DNA from: Deltaproteobacteria bacterium
Lineage (GTDB): Bacteria; Myxococcota_A; UBA9042; DTJE01
Assembly (NCBI GenBank): GCA_029555025.1
Contig: JAKPTZ010000017.1
Coordinates: 62,001-126,000 of the forward strand
Reading direction: 5' to 3'
Length of the DNA stretch: 64,000 nt
Positions 17,548-27,126 of the stretch are shown piece by piece (within the stretch, counting starts at the first letter, position 1; the number at the start of each line of letters is the position of its first letter). A model generated the notes under the pieces. It was not told the DNA's origin. It did no database searches and worked only from the letters and a program-made list of their open reading frames with translations. The translations under genes and the position numbers were made by a program.

Positions 17548-18723
17548 ATGAAATACTGGTTCGCGGCTTTTCTGGCTGTGTTCGTGGTCATGCCCCCGTC
17601 CATTCTGTCGGCGGCCGAGCCCGACTATTCCCGAAGGCCCATCCTGATGATCCACGGTTATTTCCCGGTCAACGCCGGAGACTGGGTCACCTGGGGCAGG
17701 TTCAAGGACAAACTGATCGAGGACGGCTGGCCCGAAGAGTACATCATGAATCCCAAGTTCAACGACCCGACCGGCTGTGATCCCGACCACGCAAGGGAAA
17801 TATCGGCATGGGTCGATGAACTTCTGGAAAAGACCGGGTGGGACAAGGTCGATATCATCGCCCATTCCGAGGGCGGCCTGAACACCATGTACTACCTGCG
17901 GCACTTCTGCGGAGTGCACAAGATCCGCAATTTCGTGGGCCTCGCCATCGCGGTTCACGGCACGCGCGTGGCCTGTGTCGATTTCGTTTCGTGCGGTGCC
18001 GACGAGATGTGCATTCCGTCCGAAAAGGACGGAGGCTGGCAAAAAAACGACGTCCTGGCCGCCGTCAACGCCTGCGACGAAACGCTTGGCGACATCCGTT
18101 ACACATCGATCTGGAGCGATTACGACGAAATCATCATCCCGCAGGAAGGCTCCATCATTTACGGCGCTCGGAACATTGAACTTGAAACGCCTATGGTCGA
18201 GCACGGACTTATCTTCCTGGTTGACGAGTCCCTGAACTACATCAAGGACGCCCTGAAGAACAAGAGCGGATACAACACCGACGGACCTGGATGGGACTGC
18301 ATCCCGCAGTGCATCCTTCCGGATCAGGCGGAGCAGGCCGATCAGCCGGAACAGGCGGACGTTCCGACGATCCCCGAAGCGGTTGAAGTTAATGAAGGCG
18401 TGGTTGAGGAACCGTCCGGCGACGTGATTGGCGATGTCGCCTCGGACGTGACATCCAGGGATGTGGAAGAGGCCGACGGCGTCATCGTTGTTCCGTACGA
18501 TGCCGGCCCGAAGGATCGCGGAACCTCGGATCCCGACGACATCCTGGTCACGCGGGATCTGTCTTCGCCTGCCGACGAAGGCACCCAGGTGCCCGAGCAG
18601 ACGGACTCCTTGAAAGGAGGCTGTTCTTCCACGGGACATGGCAACCCGTGGTCGGCCTTGCTTGTGATTCTTTCGGCGGTCGCCATGCATGCCTGCGGTC
18701 GCCTGGTTCGACGACGCGGCTGA
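17548..18723 (+). CDS. Secreted lipase-like alpha/beta hydrolase with MYXO-CTERM-like tail
   Basis: 391 residues with an N-terminal signal peptide (cleavage near SAAEP). The hydrolase fold begins with RPILMIHGYFPVNAGDW, the oxyanion loop, followed by the nucleophile elbow IIAHSEGGLNTMYYL (AHSEG, catalytic Ser) as in class 2 triacylglycerol lipases. A disordered acidic linker rich in Glu, Asp and Val (about 265-355) leads to GGCSSTGHG, a hydrophobic helix and RLVRRRG. That ending matches the architecture of the MYXO-CTERM sorting signal, in which the Cys is expected to be lipidated and the tail removed. It is transcribed with the TSP3/MopE gene just upstream. Confidence 0.82.
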   Translation: MKYWFAAFLAVFVVMPPSILSAAEPDYSRRPILMIHGYFPVNAGDWVTWGRFKDKLIEDGWPEEYIMNPKFNDPTGCDPDHAREISAWVDELLEKTGWDKVDIIAHSEGGLNTMYYLRHFCGVHKIRNFVGLAIAVHGTRVACVDFVSCGADEMCIPSEKDGGWQKNDVLAAVNACDETLGDIRYTSIWSDYDEIIIPQEGSIIYGARNIELETPMVEHGLIFLVDESLNYIKDALKNKSGYNTDGPGWDCIPQCILPDQAEQADQPEQADVPTIPEAVEVNEGVVEEPSGDVIGDVASDVTSRDVEEADGVIVVPYDAGPKDRGTSDPDDILVTRDLSSPADEGTQVPEQTDSLKGGCSSTGHGNPWSALLVILSAVAMHACGRLVRRRG

Positions 18724-18726
18724 AGG

Positions 18727-19563
18727 TCAGGCTGGATTGATTGACAGTATCCGGCGTGCCTCTGCCGGCGTGGCAAGCGTTACACCAGCCTGTTCGGCCA
18801 TTTTCCGAACCTCTCGCACAAGTTCCCAGGAACCCTTCGCCAGCACGCCCCTGCTTATATAGCTGTTGTCTTCAAGCCCAACCCTGACATGGCCGCCGCG
18901 CGCGATTGCGGCCGACGCCAGCGGCAGTTCGAAACGACCGACGCCGGCGACCATCCACGTCGAATCTGCCGGGATGATGGATCGCATGAAATCCAGGCGA
19001 TCCTCGGTTCCGGTCATCGCACCCGGAACGCCAAGCACGAAATCGAAGTGCAGGGGGGCTGGAATGACGCCTTCGCGATGCAGGCGAAGGGCATTATCGA
19101 CAAACCCCGCGTCAAAGGCCTCTATCTCCATCCTGACGCCGTTTGCGACCGCCCTGGCCGCAATCTCCCGGATCATCGGGAACGTATTCTCGAAGACCTC
19201 GTCGCCGAAATTGCACGTCCCGGTCGTCAGGGTGCAGAACTCGGGCTTCAGATCCAGCGGCTGGGTTCGCTCCTGCACGGTCATGCCGACAGCGCCGCCG
19301 GTCGATGTCTGGATGATGATGTCCGGCGCGGCCTGCCTGATTGCATCAATCGCCTCGCCAAAAGTCCGGCGATCCTGGGTCGGCGACCCGTCCGGCCTTC
19401 GAACATGCAGATGTATGACGGATGCACCCTCGGCGCGACACAATTCGGCCTCGCGGGCAAGTTCCCGCGCGGTATATGGGACCGCCGGATTGTGATCCTT
19501 CATGGTCTCGGCGCCGCATATTGCCGCCGTGATTATCAACGGATCGCGTTGCCGCATGTTCAA
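18727..19563 (-). CDS. kce: 3-keto-5-aminohexanoate cleavage enzyme (BKACE family)
   Basis: A 278-residue DUF849/BKACE protein. Kce condenses 3-keto-5-aminohexanoate with acetyl-CoA to give 3-aminobutyryl-CoA and acetoacetate in lysine fermentation. Visible are [10 protein letters not shown] at the start, the zinc-ligand segment [16 protein letters not shown] (two His), [10 protein letters not shown], the substrate loop [11 protein letters not shown] and the Glu ligand in VRVGLEDN. It overlaps kal by four bases (ATGA), so the two are coupled. The family covers other beta-keto acids, but the kal partner makes the lysine pathway the best reading. Confidence 0.88.
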   Translation of the reverse strand: MNMRQRDPLIITAAICGAETMKDHNPAVPYTARELAREAELCRAEGASVIHLHVRRPDGSPTQDRRTFGEAIDAIRQAAPDIIIQTSTGGAVGMTVQERTQPLDLKPEFCTLTTGTCNFGDEVFENTFPMIREIAARAVANGVRMEIEAFDAGFVDNALRLHREGVIPAPLHFDFVLGVPGAMTGTEDRLDFMRSIIPADSTWMVAGVGRFELPLASAAIARGGHVRVGLEDNSYISRGVLAKGSWELVREVRKMAEQAGVTLATPAEARRILSINPA

Positions 19564-19979
19564 ACCTCCTTCGGGGCGAATCTCTGGAATTCAATCGGAA
19601 CGACGCACGTTCCGGTCGCGCGGCAGACCAGAACCGGCTGCTTCAGCACGTCGGCCGCGCTCGGGGTTTCCGGATCCCTGGATGCCTCGATTACCTTGAA
19701 GGCCGAAAACTCCATGACCCTGGACGTGCGCCCGACCCTGGTTATCCGACCGCGAGCCTCGATATAGTCCCCTGCATAGACCGGGGCAAGAAATTCGACC
19801 ATGTCGTAGGCCCGGAACAGGCCTTCATCGCCGTCGTGACGGATCAGGAGTTCGGTCGCCACGTCGCCGAAAAGCCCCAGCATCCTCGCCCCGTCAACAA
19901 GATTTCCACCGTAATGCGCGTCGTGCGCGCTCATGCGGAGACGAATCGTCACATCATTTGAAGAAACATCGCCATCCAT
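19560..19979 (-). CDS. kal: 3-aminobutyryl-CoA ammonia-lyase
   Basis: A 139-residue single hotdog-fold enzyme that removes ammonia from 3-aminobutyryl-CoA to give crotonyl-CoA, the step after Kce in lysine fermentation. It shows the highly conserved family stretch [19 protein letters not shown], then [19 protein letters not shown] and [17 protein letters not shown]. The start ATG 19979 is preceded by a GGTGATTCAGG segment. The other genes of the pathway (kamA, kamDE, kdd) are not in this window, so only the last two steps are encoded here. Confidence 0.9.
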   Translation of the reverse strand: MDGDVSSNDVTIRLRMSAHDAHYGGNLVDGARMLGLFGDVATELLIRHDGDEGLFRAYDMVEFLAPVYAGDYIEARGRITRVGRTSRVMEFSAFKVIEASRDPETPSAADVLKQPVLVCRATGTCVVPIEFQRFAPKEV

Positions 19980-20064
19980 CCTGAATCACCAGTTACAAGA
20001 CCGGACAACAATGCCGCAAAAAGACAATCCTGCCAAGACGGTTTGACCGGTGCGGGTAAACGGA

Positions 20065-21534
20065 TCACGGACGCGACGGAGTGGCGACACAGACGATTGA
20101 AAGCCCCAGCGGGCGCTTCGGGATTCTCTTTTCCAGGCCGAGAAGGACCGGGGAAAGAAGTTCGTAAAGGCCGAGCTGGGCCGTGGGAAGCCGCTGGCGC
20201 TTCAGGATCGGGCCGTTAATGAACCAGCCCAGCACCCCGGCCATGTTCAGCCGGAAGCTCTCTTCAACCTTCCAGCCGGTCTTTTCAAGCAGCGCCTTCA
20301 ATTCTTCCGACTCATACCTGCGGAAATGGCCCAGGTTCCTGTCCAGATCCGAATACAGGCCCTGGTAGGAAGGAACAAGCAGCAGAAGCCGGCCCTGACG
20401 GGATTCAAGAATCCTGCGCATGTTGACAAGGGCCTGCTCGTGGTCATCGACATGCTCGAGAACGTTCAGGCAAACAATGGTGTCGAACCCGTGTTCGACC
20501 ATCCACGAGGGTGGCTCGGATGCGACGTCCCATGCCTCGGCCCGGAATCCCTCGAGGGCGCCGAACTGTGCCTTCAGACGATCCACGCTGTCCGGATTGT
20601 AGTCCGTGGCCGTAACCTCGCCCCTGGCCGTCAGAAAACGCGTGATATTGCCGGTTCCGGCGCCGACCTCCAGAATCCTGTTACCGCACCACTTCGAAAT
20701 TGAATCAAAAAGGTACTGATTGAACTTCTCCAGCGCGTTCATCTTGGACAGAGTCTCCTCGACGACGCCGCCCTTGACATAGTCGCTGTCGAACATCGAG
20801 AACCTGATGATGCTGTAAAGCGCCTCGAAACCGTCCTTCATGCCGATCTTCTTGCCTTCGGCGTACGAACGGCCGCTGTAAGTGATGGGCACCTCGTAAA
20901 TGCGGTAACGCATCTTGGCCAGCTTCGCGGTCATCTCGGGTTCGATGCCGAAGCGCTCGGACTTCAGGTTCAGTCCCTTGATCACGTCGGCCCTGAAAAC
21001 CTTGTAGCAGGTTTCCATGTCCGTCAGGTTCAGGTCAGTCAGCATGTTTGAAAGGAAAGTCAGGAACTGGTTGCCGACCGAATGCCAGAAGAGCAGTACC
21101 CGCCTGGTCTCGCCCGCAAAGCGCGACCCATAGACGACATCTGCACGACCGTCCAGAAGCGGTACCAGAAGCTTCGGATACTCGTTCGGGTCATATTCCA
21201 GATCGGCGTCCTGGATGATGACGAAGTCCCCCGACACGGCCGCGAACCCCGTCCTGAGGGCGGCACCCTTGCCCCGATTGACCTGGTGGTAAAGCATCTT
21301 GATCGACGCTTCGCGCAACCGGGCCGACGGAACCCCCATGGAAGCCATCCTTTCCCGCCAGACATCGTTTTCAAGACTTCTTACGAGATCGGTTGTTCCG
21401 TCCTTCGAACAGTCATCGACAAGCACCAGTTCCTTGCGCATGCCCTTCAGATCGACCGAAAGAACCCTGGAAAGCAGGGTCAGAAGAGTCCTGCGCTCGT
21501 TATAGACCGGAATGACTATCGAAAGCGTGTTCAT
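20065..21534 (-). CDS. Fusion of family 2 glycosyltransferase and SAM methyltransferase
   Basis: 489 residues from ATG 21534, preceded by a G-rich Shine-Dalgarno (GGGGGAG); the open frame upstream is low-complexity noise. Residues 1-255 are a DPM1/DPG-synthase-like GT2: [47 protein letters not shown] (metal-binding DxD) and VVYGSRF. Residues about 290-480 are a class I methyltransferase with [16 protein letters not shown] (SAM loop), TATDYNPDS and [16 protein letters not shown]. There is no long hydrophobic region. A likely role is making and methylating a polyprenyl-phosphate sugar or surface glycan; the acceptor is unknown. The fusion itself is uncommon but known in environmental genomes. 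Confidence 0.85.
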   Translation of the reverse strand: MNTLSIVIPVYNERRTLLTLLSRVLSVDLKGMRKELVLVDDCSKDGTTDLVRSLENDVWRERMASMGVPSARLREASIKMLYHQVNRGKGAALRTGFAAVSGDFVIIQDADLEYDPNEYPKLLVPLLDGRADVVYGSRFAGETRRVLLFWHSVGNQFLTFLSNMLTDLNLTDMETCYKVFRADVIKGLNLKSERFGIEPEMTAKLAKMRYRIYEVPITYSGRSYAEGKKIGMKDGFEALYSIIRFSMFDSDYVKGGVVEETLSKMNALEKFNQYLFDSISKWCGNRILEVGAGTGNITRFLTARGEVTATDYNPDSVDRLKAQFGALEGFRAEAWDVASEPPSWMVEHGFDTIVCLNVLEHVDDHEQALVNMRRILESRQGRLLLLVPSYQGLYSDLDRNLGHFRRYESEELKALLEKTGWKVEESFRLNMAGVLGWFINGPILKRQRLPTAQLGLYELLSPVLLGLEKRIPKRPLGLSIVCVATPSRP

Positions 21535-21545
21535 ACTCCCCCCTT

Positions 21546-22424
21546 CTACTTCGGGCCCGCCTGACGGCGGCCGCCCTGCCCCCCCCTGTTGGGCCGCTGC
21601 TGAGGTCTGCCGCCGCCCGGTTGCCTCTGCTGACCCCTTCTCTGATCGCCTGCCTGCGGACCATGCCCCCCCGTTCTTGAAGCGGGCCGACCGCCGGGCA
21701 AATGTCCGTGCTGGGCCTCTGCCTGAGGCTGCCGCCTCTGGCCGCCACACTGATGGCCGCCCTGATGCTCCCGGTGACCGTCATCGCCGCCATCCTCGCC
21801 GAACTGCGAGGCATCCGAAAGGAACTCGACCGCCCACAGGTCATCCCTGCCAAGCTGGGCGACCAGATCCGCCTGTGACTGCGCGTCATCAAGTATCAGC
21901 GTCGCCGCCGAGCCGATCTCAGCCGCGCCGGCCTCGTGCCGCCCCGTGCCGCCGAACCCCTTCAGCTTCAACTGAACGACCGCGTCCTGGGCCATGTTGT
22001 TCTTCCAGGGATCGCGCCCGGCGTTGGCCACCTCGATTCCGCTGATGTCGTCAAGGTCGTATATCCCATCGGAAAATGCGGGGCCGTCGCTGCGATCGTA
22101 TGGATGCGCGGCAAACATCACGCCGCCTTCGGCCTTGAAAAAGGCGACCATCTCCTCCAGGCTCCGCCCGAATGGAAGGGCAAGGCCAAGGTGGGAAACA
22201 TCGGTTGGAATCCAGACGAGCCTTCCACGGGGAAGCGAGAATTCGACCCCGAAAAAGACCGCCAGGTCACCGGCAAGCTCCCTGATGCGTTCGACTGGCG
22301 GCACCGAGTCGATCCCGACCAGGCAGGCGCCGTCGAGGCCGGCACGCCGGCATGAATCAAGAACGCTTTCAATCACTTCGTCCGTCATCGACGGCGGAAT
22401 GCACACATGCAGGTCAACAATCAT
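21546..22424 (-). CDS. PHP-domain protein with Gly/Gln/Arg-rich tail
   Basis: 292 residues. Residues 1-208 follow a PHP-type (polymerase and histidinol phosphatase) metallohydrolase: MIVDLHV at the start, a [13 protein letters not shown] strand, FAAHPYDRS (metal-site His) and [17 protein letters not shown] where most PHP proteins have an SDAH motif. The first metal motif is DLHVC instead of DLHxH, and SDAH has become GRHE, so metal binding may be reduced. Residues 209-292 are an extremely Gly/Gln/Arg/His-rich tail with many RR, QQ and GG pairs, resembling disordered RNA-binding tails. The gene lies between leuS and the glycosyltransferase fusion, all minus strand. Confidence 0.72.
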   Translation of the reverse strand: MIVDLHVCIPPSMTDEVIESVLDSCRRAGLDGACLVGIDSVPPVERIRELAGDLAVFFGVEFSLPRGRLVWIPTDVSHLGLALPFGRSLEEMVAFFKAEGGVMFAAHPYDRSDGPAFSDGIYDLDDISGIEVANAGRDPWKNNMAQDAVVQLKLKGFGGTGRHEAGAAEIGSAATLILDDAQSQADLVAQLGRDDLWAVEFLSDASQFGEDGGDDGHREHQGGHQCGGQRRQPQAEAQHGHLPGGRPASRTGGHGPQAGDQRRGQQRQPGGGRPQQRPNRGGQGGRRQAGPK

Positions 22425-22466
22425 CGATAAGCCCCCGGACAGCGCGAAATGCGCTGAACAATCGCG

Positions 22467-24890
22467 TCAACCGGCAACAATGTTGACCACACGGTTGCCG
22501 ACGACGATAACCTTCCTCACCGTCATTCCCTGAAGATGCCTGGCCACGTTTTCGTTGCCCAGGGCCATCTGCTTCAGGCTTTCCTGGTCTATGTCGCTTG
22601 CCGCAACGACCGTTCCGCGAACCTTTCCGTTTATCTGCACGGCCACTTCAACCGTATCCTGCACGCAAAGATCGGGATCGAATCCGGGCCACGCAACGTC
22701 AACGATGGACGGCCGATGTCCCATCCTTTCCCACAGTTCCTCGCACACGTGCGGCGCGAACGGGGACAGCATCAGAACCATCGCCTCGGCCACCTGCCGA
22801 TACTTCAGGGGCGCCTTGCCCGCTTCGTTCTGCAGGGTCATCATCTGGGCCAGCGCGGTGTTGTACCTAATCTTCTCGATGTCCTCGGTCACCTTCCGGA
22901 TGGTCTGGTGCAGAACCCTCTGCAAGTCCCTGGGCGGCGTTTCGTCCGACAACCTGTCGGAACAATAACGCCAGATTCGGTCGATGAACCGCTTTGTCCC
23001 GACGACGCCCCGGGTAGTCCACGGCTTGACCACCTCGAGAGGACCCATGAACATCTCGTACAGGCGCATCGCGTCCGCGCCGAACTCGCGCACCACATCG
23101 TCGGGATTGACCACGTTGCCGCGCGACTTCGACATCTTCTGGCCGTCCTCGCCCAGGATCAGCCCCTGGTTGACCAGCTTCCTGAAGGGCTCCTTCGTGC
23201 TGACCGCCCCGATGTCGTACAGGAAGTGATGCCAGAACCTTGCGTACAGCAGGTGGAGCACCGCGTGCTCGGCGCCGCCCACGTACAGATCGACCGGCAT
23301 CCACTTCCTTTCCTTTTCCGGATCGACCAGGCACGTGTCGTTGTGCGGATCAAGGTAACGAAGGTAATACCAGCACGAACCGGCCCACTGCGGCATGGTG
23401 TGGGTCTCGCGGCGGCCCCTGGCGCCGTTCCGGGGATCCGTCCAGGACACCCAGTCCTCGATGGTCGCCAGCGGCGATTCCCCGGTTCCGGCGACCTCGT
23501 AAGAGGTAACCGGCGGCAGCGTTACCGGAAGTTCGTCGGCGGAAAGCGCCCTGATGGAGCCGTCTTCCATGTGTACCAGCGGGAAAGGCTCGCCCCAGTA
23601 ACGCTGACGGGAGAATACCCAGTCGCGCAGGCGGTACTGGACCGAAGCCTTGCCGATGCCGCTGGCCTGGAGATCGGCGATGACCGCCGACTGCATCTGG
23701 GCCGTCGCCATGCCGGAATACCTTCCGGAATTGACGGCAACGCCGTAATCGGTGAATGCCTCTTCGCCACGTCCGTGAAGCTGGCCATCTGGCGAAACGA
23801 CCTCGATGACCGGAAGGCCGAACTTCCGGGCGAACGCGTAATCCCGGTCGTCGTGTCCCGGAACTGCCATGATGGCGCCGGTGCCATAGGTCGAAAGCAC
23901 GTAATCGGCAACCCAGATCGGAACCTTGTCGCCACTGACCGGATTGACCGCATACGCGCCGGTAAACACGCCCGTCTTTTCCCTGGTCGCATCCGTTCTG
24001 TCGATATCCGACATCGAACGGGCCTTCGCCACATATTCCCCGACCGACTTCACCCTGTCTTCAGTCGTTATCTTCTGCACCAGCGGATGTTCCGGCGCAA
24101 GCACCATGAAAGTCACGCCGAAAAGGGTATCGACGCGCGTCGTGAATATCCTGAACACGTCACCGGTTCCATCGACCGTGAAATCGACCTCGGCCCCCTC
24201 TGAACGCCCGATCCAGTTCCGCTGCATCTCCTTGATGGAATCCGGCCAGTCAAGATCGTCCAGCCCATCGAGCAGCTTGTCGGCATAGGCGGTTATCTTC
24301 AGCATCCACTGCCGCATCGGACGACGTTCGACCGGATGGCCGCCACGCTCAGACCTCCCGTCAATAACTTCCTCGTCAGCCAGGACCGTTCCCAGGGCGG
24401 GGCAGAAATTTACGGGGATCTCGGTCTGGTAAGCCAGCCCGTGCTCAAAGAGCTTGAGGAAAATCCACTGGGTCCATCGATAATAGGAACTGTCCGAAGT
24501 CGCGATTTCCCTTTCCCAGTCGTATCCCAGGCCGAGCATCCGTATCTGCCGCCTGAAATTGTCGATGTTCTTCTTCGTCGTGATTTCCGGATGAATCCCC
24601 GTTTTAAGGGCATACTGCTCGGCCGGCAGGCCGAAAGAGTCCCAGCCCATCGGATGCAGGACCTCGAAACCCCTCATCCTCTTGTACCGCGCCAGTATGT
24701 CGGTCGCCGTGTATCCTTCGGGATGGCCGACGTGCAGACCGGCGCCGGACGGATAGGGAAACATGTCCAGGATATAAAACTTCGGCCGATCCGAGTCGTC
24801 ATCGGCCCGAAACGTCCGATTGTCCAGCCAGAACTTCTGCCACCTGGCCTCAACTTCCGCAAAATCGTAAACACTGTCTTCAGGCGCCAT
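22467..24890 (-). CDS. leuS: Leucyl-tRNA synthetase
   Basis: Charges tRNA-Leu. The 807-residue protein from ATG 24890 has GAAGG eight bases upstream, so I prefer this to the TTG five codons earlier. The class I HIGH motif reads HVGHPEGYT after PYPSGAGL. The CP1 editing domain contains [13 protein letters not shown] and [10 protein letters not shown], where the Asp that clears mischarged tRNA is present. The KMSKS loop is [15 protein letters not shown]. The anticodon-binding and C-terminal domains ([15 protein letters not shown]) are complete. A TATAAT at 24929-24934 on the minus strand is the likely -10 element. Confidence 0.97.
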   Translation of the reverse strand: MAPEDSVYDFAEVEARWQKFWLDNRTFRADDDSDRPKFYILDMFPYPSGAGLHVGHPEGYTATDILARYKRMRGFEVLHPMGWDSFGLPAEQYALKTGIHPEITTKKNIDNFRRQIRMLGLGYDWEREIATSDSSYYRWTQWIFLKLFEHGLAYQTEIPVNFCPALGTVLADEEVIDGRSERGGHPVERRPMRQWMLKITAYADKLLDGLDDLDWPDSIKEMQRNWIGRSEGAEVDFTVDGTGDVFRIFTTRVDTLFGVTFMVLAPEHPLVQKITTEDRVKSVGEYVAKARSMSDIDRTDATREKTGVFTGAYAVNPVSGDKVPIWVADYVLSTYGTGAIMAVPGHDDRDYAFARKFGLPVIEVVSPDGQLHGRGEEAFTDYGVAVNSGRYSGMATAQMQSAVIADLQASGIGKASVQYRLRDWVFSRQRYWGEPFPLVHMEDGSIRALSADELPVTLPPVTSYEVAGTGESPLATIEDWVSWTDPRNGARGRRETHTMPQWAGSCWYYLRYLDPHNDTCLVDPEKERKWMPVDLYVGGAEHAVLHLLYARFWHHFLYDIGAVSTKEPFRKLVNQGLILGEDGQKMSKSRGNVVNPDDVVREFGADAMRLYEMFMGPLEVVKPWTTRGVVGTKRFIDRIWRYCSDRLSDETPPRDLQRVLHQTIRKVTEDIEKIRYNTALAQMMTLQNEAGKAPLKYRQVAEAMVLMLSPFAPHVCEELWERMGHRPSIVDVAWPGFDPDLCVQDTVEVAVQINGKVRGTVVAASDIDQESLKQMALGNENVARHLQGMTVRKVIVVGNRVVNIVAG

Positions 24891-24928
24891 GGAATGTACC
24901 TTCAAAAAGAAAAACCGATCGCGCGGCG

Positions 24929-24934
24929 ATTATA
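24929..24934 (-). promoter_or_regulatory. Probable -10 element of leuS
   Basis: Read on the minus strand, these bases are TATAAT, about 39 bases upstream of the leuS ATG. The -35 region 17-18 bases further up (AAGGCA) is weak. The opposite side of this 229-base divergent gap shows TATACT at 25040-25045, a possible -10 for the propeller gene, and a 7-bp hairpin CAGGGGC / GCCCCTG (25072-25102) in its leader. Confidence 0.5.
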
Positions 24935-25119
24935 AACGAAACATGCGAATTTGCCTTGTTCGGCGGTTCCAATCCGCCCGGCGCCGCCGGGATTTTGGAA
25001 TGGATGAGCCGGACAGTCTGGATTTGTCGCGTGGATTCATATACTTTTCTTCAGGGTCGCGCAATAATTGTCAGGGGCTGACAGATTGGCGGACGGCCCC
25101 TGCTTGATGGTGGTGTGCC

Positions 25120-26925
25120 ATGAAAAAGATGCTGATGATGCTGTCCCTTGTGACTCTCCTTGTTCCAGCTGCCGCCTGGGCAGGGAACGAAACCGCGCTG
25201 ACCGGACTTCCCGGCTGGTATTCCAGGGTTCCTACAGGCGCTCTGAATACGCACATGTACTTCGCGGTCGATGCCCTGGACAGCAACAATCTTTACATCG
25301 GCGGCATGAACATCGCTTCCGGAAGCATGCAGGACATATTCCTGAAAACCAAGGGACTGGCTTTCATCAGCTATGACGCCGGCGAGGTCATAAGGGACAT
25401 CGCGAACGTCATCGGCGCAGGGATGGCCGGAAGCGTCCTCAATCCGGATGAAAGCAGCATGTGCACCATGTCGGATCTCGAATCCTGGCAGACCGAGGAC
25501 GACACCGGGCACAAGACGCGATACACGTGGGCCGCGTGCGGCAACTACATCGGCCTGGCCAGGCAGACCGGAAAATTCGACGTCAAGTTCGACGCGCCGA
25601 CCATCGGCGACAAAAAGGAAACCTTCACCGTCATGCACTCGTTTGACGGAAAATCCGGCGTCATCGGAACGGCCAGCGGATCGATATACCGCTTCGAACT
25701 GTCCGATGACGAAAAGGACGTCACGTTCACCGAAGCCAGCGTTCCTTACATGGGAAACCCGGAACACCCGGATTCAAGCCCGTCCATTGTCGCCATGCAC
25801 TTCATCGACGGCAGGAACGGCTGGGTCGCCGCGACCGAGGCCGAGGTAATCGAGGTCGAGGAATACGACCGGCCGCCGGTTGAAGAGCAGTATTACTACC
25901 GCACGCACATCCTGGTCACCTCCGATGGCGGCGGGAACTGGACAGAGGCCTCGACAATCGACATGCCGAACGAAGATCCGGTTCACACCGTATCGATGCT
26001 TTCATACACCGGACCGCTTACCTTCGAAGGGGGGTGGATCGCCCAGGAGATCGAGATGATTGACCGCGACGAGGGCTTCCTGGCCCTTTCCGCGTACGAC
26101 AACACGGAACAGCAGGGCAAGGTTGCCAAACTGCTGCGCACCATCGATGGCGGAAAGAACTGGTCCGACTGCATGATCAACATGCAGGTGGGCACAATCA
26201 GTTCGATGTTCGGAGACACGCAGATATTCATCTCCGAAGTTGCTGCCATGCATTTCTGGCGCGGCCAGGACGACGTCATCAGGGGCAGGGTGGCCGCATC
26301 CGCCTTTGTCACCAAGGGCGGCAGCGGCAGCGGCGGAAACCCGCCAAAGTACTTCGCCGTGGCGATGTTCGGCACCGAGGATGGGGGCGCGACCTGGAAC
26401 AAGGCCCCGGAACTGGGGAAAGTGGAGTATGACATGATGAGCCAGTCCGCCCCGGCCTGCGCGACCGGAAGACTGTTCGACGCGGACTTCATCGACCGCT
26501 ATACCGGATTCGGGGTCGGCGAGAAGGGAACCGTGTTCCGGTTCCAGCACAAATGCACCAAACAGTCCGACTGCGAATTCGGCTATTTCTGCAGCGTGGA
26601 GGAAGCGACCAAACTGCAGTGCGTCCCGTGTTCCGACATCGGCCTTACGACACACCCCGGTTCAATCGACAAGTGCGGCGGATGGGAACCGCCTCCGGAG
26701 CCTGATCCCGATCTTGGGGGACGCGACGCCATCGAAAGAACCGACAGCGGTTCCGACTCCCAGGGATTTTCAGATGTCATTTCAGGCAACGACTTACGCG
26801 ACGAAACGGAAACCTCAGGTAGTGGTTGCAGCGGTTCCGCCGGAAAATCCGGCACGACGGGCGCCACCCTGCTCTTGATGCTCGCACTGATTGGAATCAT
26901 TCAACTTCGCCGCCGCACGACCTGA
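25120..26925 (+). CDS. Secreted BNR/Ycf48-like beta-propeller with MYXO-CTERM-like tail
   Basis: 601 residues. A signal peptide (LVTLLVPAAAWAG) is followed by a propeller of sialidase/photosystem-assembly type with several Asp-box (BNR) repeats: LVTSDGGGNWTEA, LLRTIDGGKNWSD and GTEDGGATWNKA. A Cys-rich module (KCTKQSDCEFGYFCS ... CVPCSD, about 485-515) and a Pro/Asp linker follow. The C-terminus has SGSGCSGSAGKSG, a hydrophobic helix and QLRRRTT, the Gly-Cys / helix / Arg layout of MYXO-CTERM sorting signals. No catalytic residues of a true sialidase are evident, so it is probably a binding or scaffold protein at the cell surface. Confidence 0.78.
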   Translation: MKKMLMMLSLVTLLVPAAAWAGNETALTGLPGWYSRVPTGALNTHMYFAVDALDSNNLYIGGMNIASGSMQDIFLKTKGLAFISYDAGEVIRDIANVIGAGMAGSVLNPDESSMCTMSDLESWQTEDDTGHKTRYTWAACGNYIGLARQTGKFDVKFDAPTIGDKKETFTVMHSFDGKSGVIGTASGSIYRFELSDDEKDVTFTEASVPYMGNPEHPDSSPSIVAMHFIDGRNGWVAATEAEVIEVEEYDRPPVEEQYYYRTHILVTSDGGGNWTEASTIDMPNEDPVHTVSMLSYTGPLTFEGGWIAQEIEMIDRDEGFLALSAYDNTEQQGKVAKLLRTIDGGKNWSDCMINMQVGTISSMFGDTQIFISEVAAMHFWRGQDDVIRGRVAASAFVTKGGSGSGGNPPKYFAVAMFGTEDGGATWNKAPELGKVEYDMMSQSAPACATGRLFDADFIDRYTGFGVGEKGTVFRFQHKCTKQSDCEFGYFCSVEEATKLQCVPCSDIGLTTHPGSIDKCGGWEPPPEPDPDLGGRDAIERTDSGSDSQGFSDVISGNDLRDETETSGSGCSGSAGKSGTTGATLLLMLALIGIIQLRRRTT

Positions 26926-26972
26926 AATCGGTTGAAAAACAGGCGAAACCCCGTATTTGGATTAAGAAATCG

Positions 26973-27006
26973 TTGACATTGACACCTGTCCTGCCGCATA
27001 CTGTAT
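26973..27006 (+). promoter_or_regulatory. Probable speD promoter
   Basis: Two overlapping TTGACA hexamers (26973-26978 and 26979-26984) are followed by CATACT at 26997-27002, 18 bases after the first, or CTGTAT at 27001-27006, 16 bases after the second. Both fit a housekeeping sigma-70 promoter. Transcription would start near 27010, just before two hairpins and a short leader ORF that precede speD. Confidence 0.6.
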
Positions 27007-27014
27007 GCCCTTGT

Positions 27015-27055
27015 CCCCGCCTTCGCGGGGCACTCGATTCCGCCGGAGCGGAATC
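27015..27055 (+). promoter_or_regulatory. Two hairpins in the speD leader
   Basis: The first hairpin is CCCCGC (27015-27020), loop CTTC, GCGGGG (27025-27030), a perfect 6-bp GC stem. The second is GATTCCG (27036-27042), loop CCGGAG, CGGAATC (27049-27055), a perfect 7-bp stem that ends two bases before the Shine-Dalgarno of the leader ORF. There is no U-run after either, so they are not simple terminators. They match no riboswitch that I recognise. Confidence 0.55.
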
Positions 27056-27067
27056 CGGAGGTGACTT

Positions 27068-27091
27068 ATGAACCTGGGGCCGGAACGCTGA
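27068..27091 (+). CDS. Putative seven-codon leader peptide upstream of speD
   Basis: ATG AAC CTG GGG CCG GAA CGC TGA encodes MNLGPER. Its Shine-Dalgarno is GGAGGTGA at 27057-27064, a full match to the 16S rRNA 3' end, and the ATG follows at ideal spacing, so initiation here should be strong. The ORF is in a different frame from speD and ends 35 bases before the speD start. The position right behind two hairpins suggests control of S-adenosylmethionine decarboxylase by translation of this peptide. Without comparative data this remains a hypothesis. Confidence 0.45.
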   Translation: MNLGPER

Positions 27092-27126
27092 CGCACCGGC
27101 CTCGTGTCAGATCGGAGGACAAAGAA

